Source: Trichodelitschia bisporula
Lineage: Eukaryota; Ascomycota; Dothideomycetes; Phaeotrichales; Phaeotrichaceae
DNA length: 64,000 nucleotides
Direction: 5' to 3'
NCBI GenBank assembly: GCA_010356995.1
Contig: ML996687.1
Span: 1,831,148 to 1,895,147, forward strand
This document shows, one piece after another, positions 22,801-35,536 of the stretch. Made by a program: the position numbers and the translations under genes. Position 1 is the stretch's first letter; each line of letters opens with the position of its first letter. The notes beneath the pieces were generated by a model. It was not told the DNA's origin, ran no database searches, and saw only the letters and a program-made list of their open reading frames with translations.

Positions 22801-25800
22801 CAGAAGCCACGCTATGGCGGAAAGGCGGTGCGCACTGATCCCCCGCCCGCACGCCGTTGGCGTGCCTCTTTCGCAAATCGCCGCGATCGTCCATCGCGCA
22901 TTCGCCGCCCGCCTTCGACACGGCCCTCCCGCACAGACGTATCAAACACGAGAGCCGGGCAAATCGCACCCACAAACCTGGCCAAACTCATCAGCACGAG
23001 ATCTTCAGAATCCTCACCTCACTCCCATCGTGACCTCCAAAACGCCCTTCAAAATTCCCTTCCCAAAGCCCCATCATTCCCCCCCCCACCAATCACCTTC
23101 CCCGAATAGCCAAAGTACCATAATCCCCCAAATTAGGCCCCTCGATGCCGAAAACGGCAATTACCCCAATCGAGCACCCACGGCGCAAGGCACGACATGC
23201 GCGTCCTTGGCCCTGCTGATCGGCCGCCCGCGCCCCGTGCCACCCCTGCCCCCCGCCGCGGCCGCCCGCCCGCGCGCGCCTGCGCTCCGTGCCCTCGCGA
23301 CGGCCCGCCCGTCTGGCACCCGCACGCGCTAGCCGCGAGTAGGACTAGGCGCGCGGGGGTTGCCGGGGGGTGCGAAAAGCGACTGCTTCGGCGGCGGGGG
23401 AGCGAGAAGAATGTGCGCCGCTGAGAAAAGAGGGAAAGCCACGAGGGAATTGTTGGGCGGGCCAATTGGAATTTTGCGATAGGGAGATTTTTGATGTTGA
23501 GAGTGGAATGGGATGTGGAATTTTTTGGGGGGGGGGGGGCGGCGATGGGCCCGTTGACCCCGCGCTGCCCTGACCTGGCCTGGCTTGCTTACCCCGCGCG
23601 ATGAGTCGTGGTGTGAGGAGGGTTGTACGGGGCTTGAGCGGCGGGCTGGAGGAATTGATCCTGAGCCTAATCGGATCGTTATCGGTGTTTGTATGACGGT
23701 GTTTGTGTGCTACGGTGCCTTGTGTGGATGTGCCTGGCTGCTTCTGCTGGGGCACATGTGTCGTGGACGCTTCCTTCGGGATGCCGTGCGGTGAGGTGGG
23801 GGTTTCTGGGACCGAGTAAGCTGCGGGCGGGGATGGGATGGAGTGATGAGTCGTGGATGCTGATGCTGAGGAACGTTTGATGGCCGGACCTGCGCTATGC
23901 GGGGTGCGATGGATTGGGAGGGTGGGGTGAGGGTGGAGGGATTGGGAGAGGTGCTGAATGCGGTGCGAGGGCTGATGTGTACGGTACCGTACTGATGCTG
24001 GTGGGACTGGAACTTGCCACGAGGGACCATTTGGGTTGTGTCGCACGCTCCATTGCAGTAGGGTTGATGTTGGTGATGCCGATGCCGATGTTTGACCTGA
24101 GGCTTTCCGTCTACGGTGCTGATTGGTCAATGCTCGGATATGGTCAACGGCCTGGCCGACTTCACCTGCCGTTGACGAATGTCTCATCACTGCAGAAGCG
24201 AAGACGGGAAGAGTCTATTCCTGCTTTCGATGCGACCTACAGTTCAGCTGTGGGATATGCCGCTTCAAGGTTGCTCATCAGCCTGTCGAATTGGCCGTTC
24301 TTCCATTATCACGGGTACAGGTATGGCCTCAGCAGCGATATCAAGCACTCCTGGCCAGTGGGGACCAACTAAATCCAACGCGGGCAGTCTGCCCTACGGT
24401 ACCGAGCAGTTCGCTGTCACTGTAACAGCCTCGCCGATACCAGTCCCGTTAATTGTCCTGAGATATAGCCTATAAGCTGCCGAGTACCGTATGTCACTAA
24501 CCTCCCGCTCTGGCAGTCAGACGACGAACCTAGCCTGCCTCGAGCCTTGAAGTGCAGCATTATGTCTGAAAAGAGATGGTGCTGAAGAACAAGTCCTCGT
24601 GTTCTGCCTCCGCTGTGTTCTAATCGTCTACTCACCGTCCTGAGGGACTGGCCTGCCGTGTGATTAGGTTGTCGGGTAGCGGGTCGAATAGCTCAATGGC
24701 CGGCATATTTTGAAGAAGGTGATGTTGTGGGCATGGGATGGAGAAGCTTAAGCACGGATCCATGCTGGCGTGGAAGATGCAATGGATGAGAACGGCCTTC
24801 GGCCTTGCCTTGACAGCAGGTTCATGCGTGGTATCACGACCACCGGGTTAGGATAAGGAAAGCTCCGGAGAGCTGTTGATATGGCATGGAGGCTGAGCAT
24901 ACAGTGTGGTAGATCCATTATAGGAGCCATTGACTATCAACTCCGGAAGTGGTCTCGAAGGGAGCGGAAATGTCGCGTTTTCGATGCTCTTTTGAAGAGG
25001 TTAAAATCAACACAAAAGGGTTCGATAAATCTAGCGATAAATTTGGGATCATACCGGAGCCATCCTCATTATGCAACAAGTGATTAGTTCCATTTCTACC
25101 CATTCTGGTGTATTTAGTGACTGCTTTCAACTCTCGAAAAGATATCCCAGTTGGTGATGTTGGCACACTCAGCTTAGCGACATCGGTTAACCGGTGCACA
25201 TCCGCTCTAGCCGACCAAGCATTAGCAAGTGAGCCGATTAGGGCAGCTATACGAACGAACGTCGGCCCCCCCACCGTTCAACACGCCATCAACAACAAAC
25301 CAAGGGGCCATCCAAAATCGCCACTATCACGATCAAGGGTTTACGAACCGTAAGCGAAGCCGGCTGTCTCATCCAGAATCAACGGATGGCACACATTCGA
25401 TGAAAGTGAAATGAATGCCCACGGTACGGTACTAGCGGACGCTATGCCGAACCCTTACCGTCACCAATGCATACCCCAGAGACCGACAATGCTCAGGCTC
25501 GGAGTCACGATATGAGAACCGAGGCCGCCAGCTCTCGCGAGGATTGGGATCGGGTTCTCCTAACGTTCCCGGCATCAGCTGCGATAGTCCTTACGAGTAA
25601 ATGCCCATAACCCTCGTCAATGGTTCGAGCATCAATGAATCCCTCAATCCATCCCCTAAAACTGCAGTCCCAATGAAGTCAAACGATGACGTCACACCCC
25701 GCTTCCGGCTGTCAATTGGCCCACCAATCCCTCCAAATAAACAATCACAACCACTGAACCCCCTCAAACCCCCGACAACACCCGTCAAAGCGCAAACCGC

Positions 25801-26675
25801 GCAAACCCACTCTCACGGCTAACATCGGCCCTTTAACACAGCCCGGGCCCCCAGCACAGCCCGGCCCCTCGCCGACCCGGCAGCCTCTCGGCGCACAGAA
25901 CCGCGCCAAGCCCTCAACGTCAAAGCCCTCCCACAGCCCCAACACCGACTCAAACATCAATCCGACACCATTCCTACCCTTCCACCACCCATAGCACACT
26001 TACGCCTCACCTGCGCCTCTAGATCCGTCGTCGCCATCGAGCCCTGCCCGACACCGCCCGTCACGGCTCCGTCTTGGCGCACTTCTGGTCTCCGATTCGC
26101 TCACCTCAACTCACATGACTGACGGGCGATGCGGGTCAGTTTTTCTCCCCTGGGGTGTACGAGGTGCTAGATCGGGAGAAGGGCAGGGCGGCAGGGGGTC
26201 ACGGGCTGGGATTGTGCAGGCGAAGCAGCGTGTTGGGTTCGGCAGGGTGAAGTGTGCGTTGGGACGCAGGCGGAGGGCATGGGATGCGAAGCCGGGCCTA
26301 TTCGCAAGCATGGGACTCTCGCAGGCATAGCGAATTTGGATATGGGCTTGCCAGCATGAAAAGTGAGCACAGTCACGACCCGCCGCGCTTGCCGCTGGGC
26401 GTCTTCACGTCGCACACCGTACAACGGGAACTGCGGGACAGGAACCGCGCAGGGATGCCGCACACGGAACTGCTGGGTCACCATCCACGGCACCGACCAC
26501 CGTGCCACGGCCGATGCCGTGCGGGACGCACGAGTGCCGACGGGTAGCGGCGCCGCTGGCTGCGGGTGGATCCGGCCAAAGGTGCGGGCGCACCGGCGGG
26601 AGCAGTGCGCGCGCGGCACGCAAGTGGGTTGTGCAGCGCAAGCTGCGGCCGCTGCGGTGGCCACGATACTGAGCT

Positions 26676-26845
26676 AACGCGGTGCTAACGCGGTGCTGGT
26701 GCTGGTGCTGGTGCGTTGCGAGTGCTTGCATGCGCGGTGGGCCGGTCGTGCCGGTCATGTGTGGGCGGGAGGACGCGTTCGCTGTCGCTATACGCTAGCT
26801 CGGTATAGCTCGCTAACGCTTCGCCAACGCTTCGCTGGCTGCGGG
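26676..26845. repeat. Short GC-rich tandem repeats
   Basis: Direct repeats of GCTAACGCGGT, then GGTGCT units, and further on CGCTAACGCTTCGCC-like units. Degenerate and non-coding in appearance. Confidence 0.55.
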
Positions 26846-28646
26846 GTGGGTTAGGGCGTTGCGATGCGTTCTAGTTGATGGTGGGCGAGTGAGCGGTGAG
26901 TGGGACGTTACGCGGAGACGATGGGTGCCCAATCCGGCGGACACGGGGGCCGTTGCACGAGGGGGAGCGTGGCACGCGAGAATGCGGTCTGCCTGCGCAG
27001 TGGGTGTGGGGCTCGAAAGGAACCGGGCAGCTGATGGGCGAGAGAGGGCGAAATGAGAAGCGGCGGAGGGAGCTGAGAAACTTCGCCGGATGGTATTGGG
27101 ATTTCGTAAATGATAGCCGGGAAGGGAAGCGAGGCTGGATGTCTCGGGCGGTGGGCGGATTTCGCTTGATTCCAGAACGGCGGAAAGGGTGAGGCAAGGG
27201 GGATGGCGGGTTTTGTGCGGCTTTGACGGTTTGGGGGATTTGGGGCCTTTTTGGCGGTGGTGGAGAGGGAAGCTGGTGCGAGTGAGGAGTCGGCTGAGGG
27301 ACATTTGCCCCGCTTGGGGATAGGCCTATCACTGGGCGGGGTGGGTGGACAAACTGGAATACACGGCTCGGCGGAGAATTACGACTGGTGGGGAGAGGTA
27401 AGATTCGTCTGTGTTGGTTTAGGCTCCGTTGGCCAGCCGAAGCCGTTTATGCTCGGGCATCATGAGATCGTGAGGCTGCTTCTCTGGTGGGGAGTGGTTG
27501 CCGTTGTGGGGAAGCCAACGACGTCAGCCAGCCCGCTTCGGACAGTGCTGCTGCTGGTGATGTGTTAGAGAGCGCATGATTGAGGCAAGGAATGTATGGA
27601 CTGATTTCCGGGCAGAGAGTGAAAAGCGTTGCTGCACCAGCTGACCCCGCGACCTCCGTCTGTCCCTATCGGGAATCTGCTAAATTGCGAGTGCGGTGGT
27701 TAGTAACCAACCAGCGTCAACCGCTGATGTGCGCGAGGTTGGACTAAAAGGCTACTAATTAATCTCTATTTTTGAACATGGCCCTCAATCAGGCTAAATG
27801 GCGCTAACCGGTCTTGTCTCACAAATGCAGTTAATTATGCTCCAAACTGCACCCCCTGCCTTGCCGTCAATATCCCCTGTCGAAAGCTCCAGCCGCATCA
27901 TCATGTCACTGGGAAGCGAACCATTACTATTCTTCCATGATTGTGGCAAAAAAGCTTGCTGAATGGAGGGGCTCTGAAACCCTTCGGTCGACTGGGACTT
28001 TCTCAGTCAGGCGAGTATGACGACGATGAGCATGAGGCATTGAGAGCACCGCGACTCGAGAACTCGACGCACGCTGTTGAGGATCTTCCAAAGTACCGCG
28101 TATTGCCAACGGTGCACAGCATGGCGACCGCTTCAGGCTGATCCTTTACTTCCAAAGCTCCATCGTCGTCATATTCAGCCTTGCGCCAGGCCGCACCGCT
28201 TGGCGTCGAGGTGGTTAGCCGAGACAACAGGACTCGAGCGACTCGAGCGTTATCAAGCTCAGAGAATCGAGAGCTCCTCAGCCGCGCGGGGAAGCTCCAG
28301 CACCAATTTGAAAGAGCTCGTTGTGAACGAAGCTCCCCATGTCCTTCCCACCCGCATTCCAGATTCCAGCCTTGGCTGCGGCGCTTGGCCCAAGCTGGAC
28401 CGACGGACACGGGCCGTCGTCGATGTGCCCGCGCGGGGCGTCGACGCTAGCCCCGAAGTGGAGCCTTGACGGACGGCAGACGGCAGGGCAGGGGCCAGGT
28501 GCGGGCACGGGGGATCCTGGCTAAGGCGGGGCGTGCCGCTGTGCGTGGGCCAACCAAGCGCGGGTGGGCTGGGCTGTTATTGCATGTGGTGGGCGGGGAT
28601 GCACAGGGTCTGGCGCGTCACAGTTGTTGATTGGTGGCGGGGGGGG

Positions 28647-28721
28647 NNNNNNNNNNNNNNNNNNNNNNNNNNNNNNNNNNNNNNNNNNNNNNNNNNNNNN
28701 NNNNNNNNNNNNNNNNNNNNN
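28647..28721. other. 75-bp N gap bordered by G runs
   Basis: The gap follows at least seven G and is followed by three G, so the assembly probably broke in a poly(G) tract similar to the one at 5138-5222. Confidence 0.85.
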
Positions 28722-30029
28722 GGGAGAGGGTGAGACTCAAGGCTTTAATTGTTGCTAGTCATGTTGCGGCGATGATTTATAATACTTGTTATTGAAGTCG
28801 CTTTCGCTGATGAGACCGATTGCGACATCGCTGATGAACTGGAATTGAGATGGACTGTGCGGTAGAGTGGGCGGCTGGCTTCGGGCAGGAAAGCAACCGA
28901 GCTCGCTGCCGGGCAGGCTAACGGTCCGGGGGCGGGCGGGCAGATATCTCATTATCATATCGGAGGGCGAGAGGGGAGCTAATGCACGGCTAACGTGACC
29001 GCCCCCGGGATCAGGCGAGGAATGGCGGGAAGGGCGAGGGAAGCAAGAAGCAAGCTGGAAATCGGGTGGGCGAGTCGAAGGCGATCGGAAGAGGATAGGG
29101 CGAGGCGGAGGGGCGGGAAGTTTGGAAGCCGCCCCGGCATCGCGATGAACTACGACGTCCGAGAAGCAGGCATCTCGCATCCGCTCCACACAAGCCCTGA
29201 GGCTCAACCGTTCATCTACTCTCTCTGTAACAGCTGCACCTCACATTTTCTGGGGAATCTGTGGAATGAAGAGAGAGTGCGCGAATGATATTGCCGTGGC
29301 CAAGCCGGCAAGCCATCCAGCCATTGACCAGGCTCTCCAGCCATTCAACTTTCTCAGTTTCTCGTCCCGTCACAATCCTTGATCCTGTCACCGGCAAGCC
29401 ATCAGAAACAATCCCTGTGCAGATGGCTCGCAGGCTAGCGCCACAGCAACAAAAATAGAGCCCGATCCAGAAAAGACAAGTCCCGCAAAAAGGCAAGGCC
29501 CCCATGGCCTCATTCAACCCCCCCCCCCCGGCTCTACAGCTGGACAAGCCAATGGCATATCCCGACTGCAAGCAATCCACCCCCTGCTCTCTGCTTTTGC
29601 AGCTAACTGTTGCTAAAAATGAACCGGCCCATTTGACCACAATTTGCGGCGTGTTTTAGTCTTTTTGCGGACTTTGACTCTCCCCGATGCGGTCGATATA
29701 ACTCGGGCAGGTCGCCCATCTTTCAACCCGCAGCATTATCGACCTTTTGGACCGGCTGGTGTTGCAACTAATTTCTCCCTTTCTCTCTCTCTCTCTCTTC
29801 TCATCTCCTCCTCTCCTCCTCTCTTCTCCTCTCCTCCCCCCCGCCCCCCAACCCCGCTTGCTGGTCAAGCTTTACGACTTTTCGTTGCCCCGGTCCAACT
29901 CGAGTCGCATTTGTCTTTCCTTGTTCTTTGCTTCGCTATTCGCTGGTCGATTACGCCTCTATTGCCTCTAGACGGTCATTTCACCACTACTATTTTGTAT
30001 TAACTTCCTCTCTCTTCCCACATTCAACA

Positions 30030-32077
30030 ATGTCTACATCGTCAAAGTCCCCTTCCGCTACTCCCACCGCCTCCAGCAAGCCGGCCATGTCGGGCCCAAA
30101 CTCAGCTACCGCTGCTGCAAAGCAAACCCCCTCAAAGATGCACCGGCGTTCACGGACAGGTATGTTGAATCATTTGTGTTTACTCCCCTCCGAGCTGTTT
30201 ATTGTTCCCCCACACATCCCATGCATGACAGGGGCTGACCTGCCCAACAAGGCTGCTTCACATGCCGGCTCCGCCGCAAAAAGTGCGACGAGGGCAAGTC
30301 CCAATGCAAAGCCTGCAACCATCTCGGCCTCAAGTGCGAGTATAAGCGCCCGATGTGGTGGAGCAACAACGAGCAGCGCCGCAGCCACAAGGAGTACATC
30401 AAGAACGTCATCAAGCGCACCAAGCTCAACGAGAAGTCGGCGCATGCCCATGCGCTGCCCCTCGGTACCAATACCCCGCCGAGCCTGTGCCATTCGTCTA
30501 TCACGGCGGATACGTTTATTGAGGATCACCGCGCGCGCACCCGGGATGGGTCGATGGACTCGCATTTCAGCCTCGATGCCTTCAACCCGCAGATGCTCCC
30601 CCAGGACTTGTTTGCTATGCCCCCGCTCAACGCGCCCTTCCCGCAGTACTCGCAGTTCTCGCCCTACGAGGTGGACGTCAAGACCGAGACGCAGATGTTC
30701 ATCAACGACATCCCCACGCGCCGCGACAGCACCATCTCCACCTTTTCTACCTTCCAGGCGCCCCAGTCGGCCCCGGGACTTGAGAACTGGGTCCAGCAGG
30801 AGAGTTACTTTGAGCACCGCCAGGAGAGCTTCACGGAGGAGCCGGTGGATTTCAATGTGTTCCAGTTCGCGCACCCGGCGAGCCCGCACCAGTCAATCAT
30901 CCAGGTGGATGAGTGCGACCAGCATCTGCTGAACCACTTCATCGAGCACGTCATCCGCCTCATCTTCCCCATCCTCGCGGTAAACCAGCACGGCTCGGCC
31001 CCCGCCGACGTCATCCTCCCCGCGCTCGAGTCCAACAAATGCTACCTGCACTGCTGTCTCTCCATCTCCGCGCTGCACCTCAAGTCAACCCAAGGCATAA
31101 CCAGCGAGCAAATCGACCAAGACATAATCCGGCACAAATTCGCCGCTATCTCCGAAATGTGCGAAGCCCTCAACCGGGACACCCTGCACTCCCAAACCCT
31201 CGAAGCAACCCTCGGAATGATCTTCTTCCATTGCTCCGTCGGCCGGCCAGACGACTGCCTCCCCGACGTCCCCTGGCACTCCCACTTCCAAGCCGCAACC
31301 TGCCTAATCAACAAACTTGACCTGCCCCTCCAACTCGCCACCGGTGGCACCACCCCCCCGCCCTTCAACATGACCGTCGCCTCCTGGATCGACATCCTCG
31401 GCGCCACAATGCTCTGCCGCGCGCCCATCTTCGCCGACACCTACCGCGAGAAAAACGTCGCAGGATCCGCAATCGGCCTCGCCGAGCTCATGGGCTGCGA
31501 CGACCGGATCATGTTCCTAATCAGCGAAATCGCATGCCTAGACGCGCTCAAGGCGGACGGTATGGACACCGTCCAACTCTGCACGCACATCAAGACTCTC
31601 GGCGATCACATCACGCTCACCGAAGTCGGCGCCCAAGCTGTTGGCAACGCCATCTCGGCAACGGGCGCCGTCCGTCCCAAGCAGCTCCGCGCCAACATGA
31701 CGGCGGTCTTCCGCATCGCCGCGCGGATCTACCTCTGCAGCCTCGTCCCGGGTTTCGACCGCGCGACGCCGAACATCACGGCTCTAGTCGCCAGCCTGGC
31801 GGACGCAATGGCATACATCCCGTCCGGGGCAGACGGGTTCGACCGGTCGCTTGTGTGGCCGTTACTCGTTGCCGGCGCGGTCAGCCTGCCCGGTAGCACG
31901 TTCCGGGGTATGTTCGCGGAGCGGGTTGTGGCGATGCGCGAGGCGGGGGAGTTTGGGAGTTTTGGACGGGTGAGGGAGGTGCTTAAGGCGGTGTGGGCGG
32001 CGAATGATGAGGGGGCGCAGTGGGTGCATTGGCGCGAGGTTATGAGAGTGAGGGGGTGGGACTTTTTGCTGCTTTAG
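30030..32077 (+). CDS. Zn2Cys6 fungal transcription factor
   Basis: Two exons, 30030-30159 and 30252-32077; the 92-nt intron splits the Gly codon just before the first zinc cysteine. The 651-aa product carries a Zn(II)2Cys6 binuclear cluster at residues 45-72 (Cys 45, 48, 55, 62, 65, 72; C-x2-C-x6-C-x6-C-x2-C-x6-C), preceded by a basic HRRSRTG stretch and followed by KRPMWW and a Lys/Arg-rich linker. The remainder is the helical regulatory region of fungal-specific transcription factors. It should bind DNA in the nucleus; the regulon is unknown. The leader has a long CT tract (29766-29860). A G17 run starts 26 bp after the stop codon. Confidence 0.9.
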
Positions 32078-34312
32078 CGCGTCTCTTCTCTACTCTCCTG
32101 GTGGGGGGGGGGGGGGGGGCGGCGGCTAAGAGGGGGCGGCTAGGAAGGGAGGGAGTTGGTTTGGGACTGCACATATTACGAGCATTATACCCCTTTGTTG
32201 TAATTTTTATTTTGTGGCGAGGAGGATGGAGAAGGGAGTCTTTCTTTGGTTCGAACACGGTTGTCGGCTCCGAGGTGGAGCGGCATCGGGTCTTTCCTTT
32301 TCTCGACTCATAGAGCATCCGGGCCGGCGGCTTTTGGGTAGCTGGTCGGTTCCCGGCGGTGTTTTCGGCGCGTTTTGGGGGATTGTTGGATTACGGCCTC
32401 CGCTTTTTGGTATTGAGGGGAGGGGAAGCATGGCCTCTGGCCAGCTCGGGGCAGGCATCGGGGAGAAAGACGCCCGTTAGGACGGCAGCCACGGGCTCGG
32501 AACACGGATTTGGCAGACGTAAGCTTCACAGCCGGGCAGCAAGGGCAGGATATTACGAAGAACGGGACGGAGGGTCGAGAGGACTCGGGACCTGGTCACC
32601 GCTGTGAAATGCGGTGCGGGAATCGCGAGGATGGAAAAGCCTCCGTCCTAAATGATGTTGAAACGACGGGGGGAAGCAATGTGGGGAGCGCAGATAAGTC
32701 TGCGAGCAAAAAAATGCGAATAGAATATATCAAACTTATCCTAATACTTGGTTCTTGTGAAGCATCTTGGGCCTGGTGAACGACCTGGTGATACTGATGC
32801 CCGCCGGCCGCGGCTGTCGGGCTGGCGAATTGGAGAGGGTTGCATCGTCGTCGTTGCCCTGGCTCTTCTGGAATAAAGCATGGAAGGTGTGTATATTGCC
32901 TTGCAAGCCGGATCCCAGTGTGCTCATCTGGAAGCAGGAACGGCCGTTCTCGAAAGCATCAGTACGAAGCGGGGCCCGTATTGGGCCCGTATATCGCGAT
33001 ATTCGCTGTGGGGAGGAAGCTTGGCTATCGTGAGTACCCACCGTACGTACCCACTTCTCCACCTTCCTGACGTCCGACACTAACGACGGCAGTAGCAACG
33101 GCAAACATCACCTACAATAGTATCATCACCAGTACCGTCTACGCTCACCAGCACGGATGTCTTCAAGACTCCAGCACCAGTACGACGCCAGCCCTAGCGA
33201 AGTCATACAGTCCAGCTCTGATATAGAGCCACACACCCCGGGCAAATTCCCCTCTCAACCACTCAGGCCGCACCCCGCGCTCCCCGCCTACTTGCAATAT
33301 CCCCCTTGGCCAATCCCCGCCCCGCCGATGAAGCCGCATCAACCTGCTACAACCAGCGCCTGGGCATGCGGCCTCATAGACGTCGGAAGGCCAGATACCG
33401 CAACTGCCTCGCTGCGCTACGCTGCGCTGCTTCACTGCTGACGATCGCAGACACCAACCTCACTGCCACGGCCGCGGGCGCGTAGGTACAGCAGCTCAGC
33501 ACGGGGGGCGCTGGCCGCCGAACCCCACAGTACAGATGCTGTAACTCCTCCCGCATGCCCCTCCACCACGCCCATCGGTTACATCCATCTCGATGCTCTC
33601 CGTAAACTGTCAGCGTCAGTCTCCCACCCCCCCCACCCCCGCTCGCTAGCCGCCCCACTCTCCTCCCCCATCCCTTGCATCAGCCAATCACAGAACGGCC
33701 TGTGCGCCACATACACTATTCTTAGGCCTTAATCATGGCGCTCCACCCCGTCGCCGTGTGCTACCCCGGTCGCTCCAGTCGCTACGACGTACCCGCCCGG
33801 CGAGGGGTGAGTGGAAGTTGGGCCGGCTTGGTGTGCGGATTTGTGTGTGGGCCTGGAGGGGCCTGGCTGGATGGGGGATCGGGTTACGGTGAGTGCGTTG
33901 CGTCGCAACCAGGTAGGTAGGGCGAAACGAGAGAGGCCGCCGAGACTGGGAGGCAAGGCCCCGGGGCCTGGTGCAGGACGCGGGCACTCTTGCTCTGTAA
34001 CTGTCTTCTCTGCTGGTTTCTGTGAGAAGGGCCTCCGTCTTTGTCGCTTCGTACGCCGTTCTTGTGTGTTGTCGAGCTTTGACGAGGCTGTTGCGATATC
34101 TGCGCCCCCAGAGCCGCTACTAGGTTGCCACCCGCTTGCCGTGCGCGAGACCGAGGCCAAGGGAACGAAGACCGTGGTGCTGCACGAGACGACGACAGTC
34201 CGCCACTAGCCACAACCTCGAGACCACCTCCCATCCACCACCGTACCTCGCCGCTCACAAGTACCAACCGCCTCACAACCATCGCAGCCCATCGTCGCCT
34301 CACCTCACAACA
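32078..34312. other. Intergenic region
   Basis: Contains the G17 run at 32103-32119 just beyond the preceding stop codon. No gene with a recognisable domain. A short ATG frame at 33735 ending at a consensus donor (GGGGTGAGT) and an open stretch at 34030-34209 could be leader exons of the following gene, but there is no decisive evidence. Confidence 0.45.
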
Positions 34313-35536
34313 ATGGCCTCGGCCCCCGCTGCCCGCGCCTGGCAAGAAGGCAACGCCCTCGATCCTCCACCGACCACCACCCACTCAGCCAGCACAACCT
34401 CGCCACCGCCGTCATCAGACAAACCCACGGTACCCTCATCGCTGGATACCGCGTCTTCCCCCCCGCCTGATGAAGACCTCGATTCGCCCAACCTGCTCGC
34501 GCCGCCCGTGCGCGCACGCTTCGAATTCGAGCCCGGCAAAGGCAATGCCGGCACCAAGATCCTGATGCTGGAGTGGGACCGGCCGGCCACCACACCCGAA
34601 TCTAAGACCGGAAGCTGGACCGTCGCCTGGGAGGGCAAGACCCACATCCTCCCCGCCGCCTCTCTCCCCGCAACCCCGACGCACCGGTTGTTCTTCCTCC
34701 TCCCGCCCCGCGCTTCCATCCCCCCTTCTATCACCCTCACTGGCCCCGTAGACGGCGCAAAGTGGACCACCAAGCCCCTCCCCGCTATCTTCCCGCCCGG
34801 GCTCTACGAGTCGGCCCTTGACACGCCCGCCCCGCATGCGGCGCTGAAGCGCGGCGTCCTGCACACTCTGTGGGCGAAGAAGCGCCTGCAGACACTGGCG
34901 CGCGAAATCGAGGCTGAGAAGGCCTTCCCTGAAGGCGTCGGCCTGGCCATGGCGCTGCGTGAGGCGGACTGGATCACTGCCGCCTTTTCGCTGCCCCTGC
35001 CCCCGTCTGATGCGCCCGGAACTGCGAAAGCGGATACCGAAGGCTTTGAGGGCGCGGCCGTGCCGGCTGATGCCGCAGCGCTACCGGAGTTGGAGACGGC
35101 GCGCCCTGCTGCCCGACCGGGGCTGAAGATTGCGCCGGTATCGGGCGCTGGCATCGGGCCAACGAGTCCGGTGTCGCCGTTGCTGAGTCCTGGGGGCAGT
35201 CGGCTGACGGAGAAGCTGAAGGGACTGAAGCTGCATACTGGTGGGAAGGAGGGGAAGGGGATACTGAGTCCGGAGGACGGTGATGTGGCGATGCCGGGAC
35301 TGTCGGCGCTACCCCCTATTTCTGCCGTACCCAGGACTGCTTCGAAGGCGGTTGCGAGTTTGACCGGGGTGCTTGCCGGGACGCCGGCGGAGGATGGGAT
35401 TGGGGAAGAGGAGGAGGCGGGGCTGTTTGCGCTTCCCTTGTCGCCCCGGAGCCCGGATATGACGAAGAGTCCCTTCAGCTTTGCCGCATCGGATACGATG
35501 AAGTATATGAGGAAGGAGAGCCCGAGGGTTGCATAG
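34313..35536 (+). CDS. Unrecognised 407-aa protein with globular centre
   Basis: Single exon from ATG 34313 (context ACAACAATGG); the frame is open upstream but without a better start. The first 60 residues and last 150 are Ser/Thr/Pro-rich and likely disordered. The central part, about residues 65-235, looks folded: a beta-rich segment (KILMLEWDRP..., GSWTVAWEGKTHILPAA, THRLFFLLPP) is followed by a helical one (KRGVLHTLWAKKRLQTLARE). No signal peptide or membrane helix. Two short motifs near the end (FALPLSPRSPD and SPFSFAASD) look like phosphorylation or docking sites. I do not recognise the family and assign no function. Confidence 0.72.
   Translation: MASAPAARAWQEGNALDPPPTTTHSASTTSPPPSSDKPTVPSSLDTASSPPPDEDLDSPNLLAPPVRARFEFEPGKGNAGTKILMLEWDRPATTPESKTGSWTVAWEGKTHILPAASLPATPTHRLFFLLPPRASIPPSITLTGPVDGAKWTTKPLPAIFPPGLYESALDTPAPHAALKRGVLHTLWAKKRLQTLAREIEAEKAFPEGVGLAMALREADWITAAFSLPLPPSDAPGTAKADTEGFEGAAVPADAAALPELETARPAARPGLKIAPVSGAGIGPTSPVSPLLSPGGSRLTEKLKGLKLHTGGKEGKGILSPEDGDVAMPGLSALPPISAVPRTASKAVASLTGVLAGTPAEDGIGEEEEAGLFALPLSPRSPDMTKSPFSFAASDTMKYMRKESPRVA

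Larger units (their letters stand above)
19869..30029. other. About 10 kb without a supportable gene
   Basis: Many overlapping open frames exist on both strands, but none shows a known domain, a coherent splice structure or codon use unlike its shadows. Contents seen: SAM/PH-gene promoter (19870-20500), C-rich stretches near 23.2-23.3 kb, a G13 run at 23527, short GGTGCT/GCTAACGC-type repeats at 26680-26840, an N gap at 28647-28721 inside poly(G), and a long CT tract (29766-29860) in the leader of the next gene. An RNA gene or a fast-evolving small gene cannot be excluded. Confidence 0.5.

Noticed and set aside
22772-23332. 186-codon plus-strand frame starting at an ATG
   Set aside because: C-rich low-complexity sequence, Pro/Ala/Arg-dominated, with equally long frames on the other strand; no supporting motif.
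23345-24190. 281-codon minus-strand frame
   Set aside because: Composition is low complexity (His, Ser, Pro, Thr) and no fold or domain is visible.
24680-24710. A-box-like TAGCTCAATGGCCGG
   Set aside because: No B box or cloverleaf follows, so not a tRNA gene.
33735-34209. Possible small two-exon gene upstream of 34313
   Set aside because: A nice donor follows a short ATG frame, but no acceptor gives a convincing protein; more likely leader sequence.
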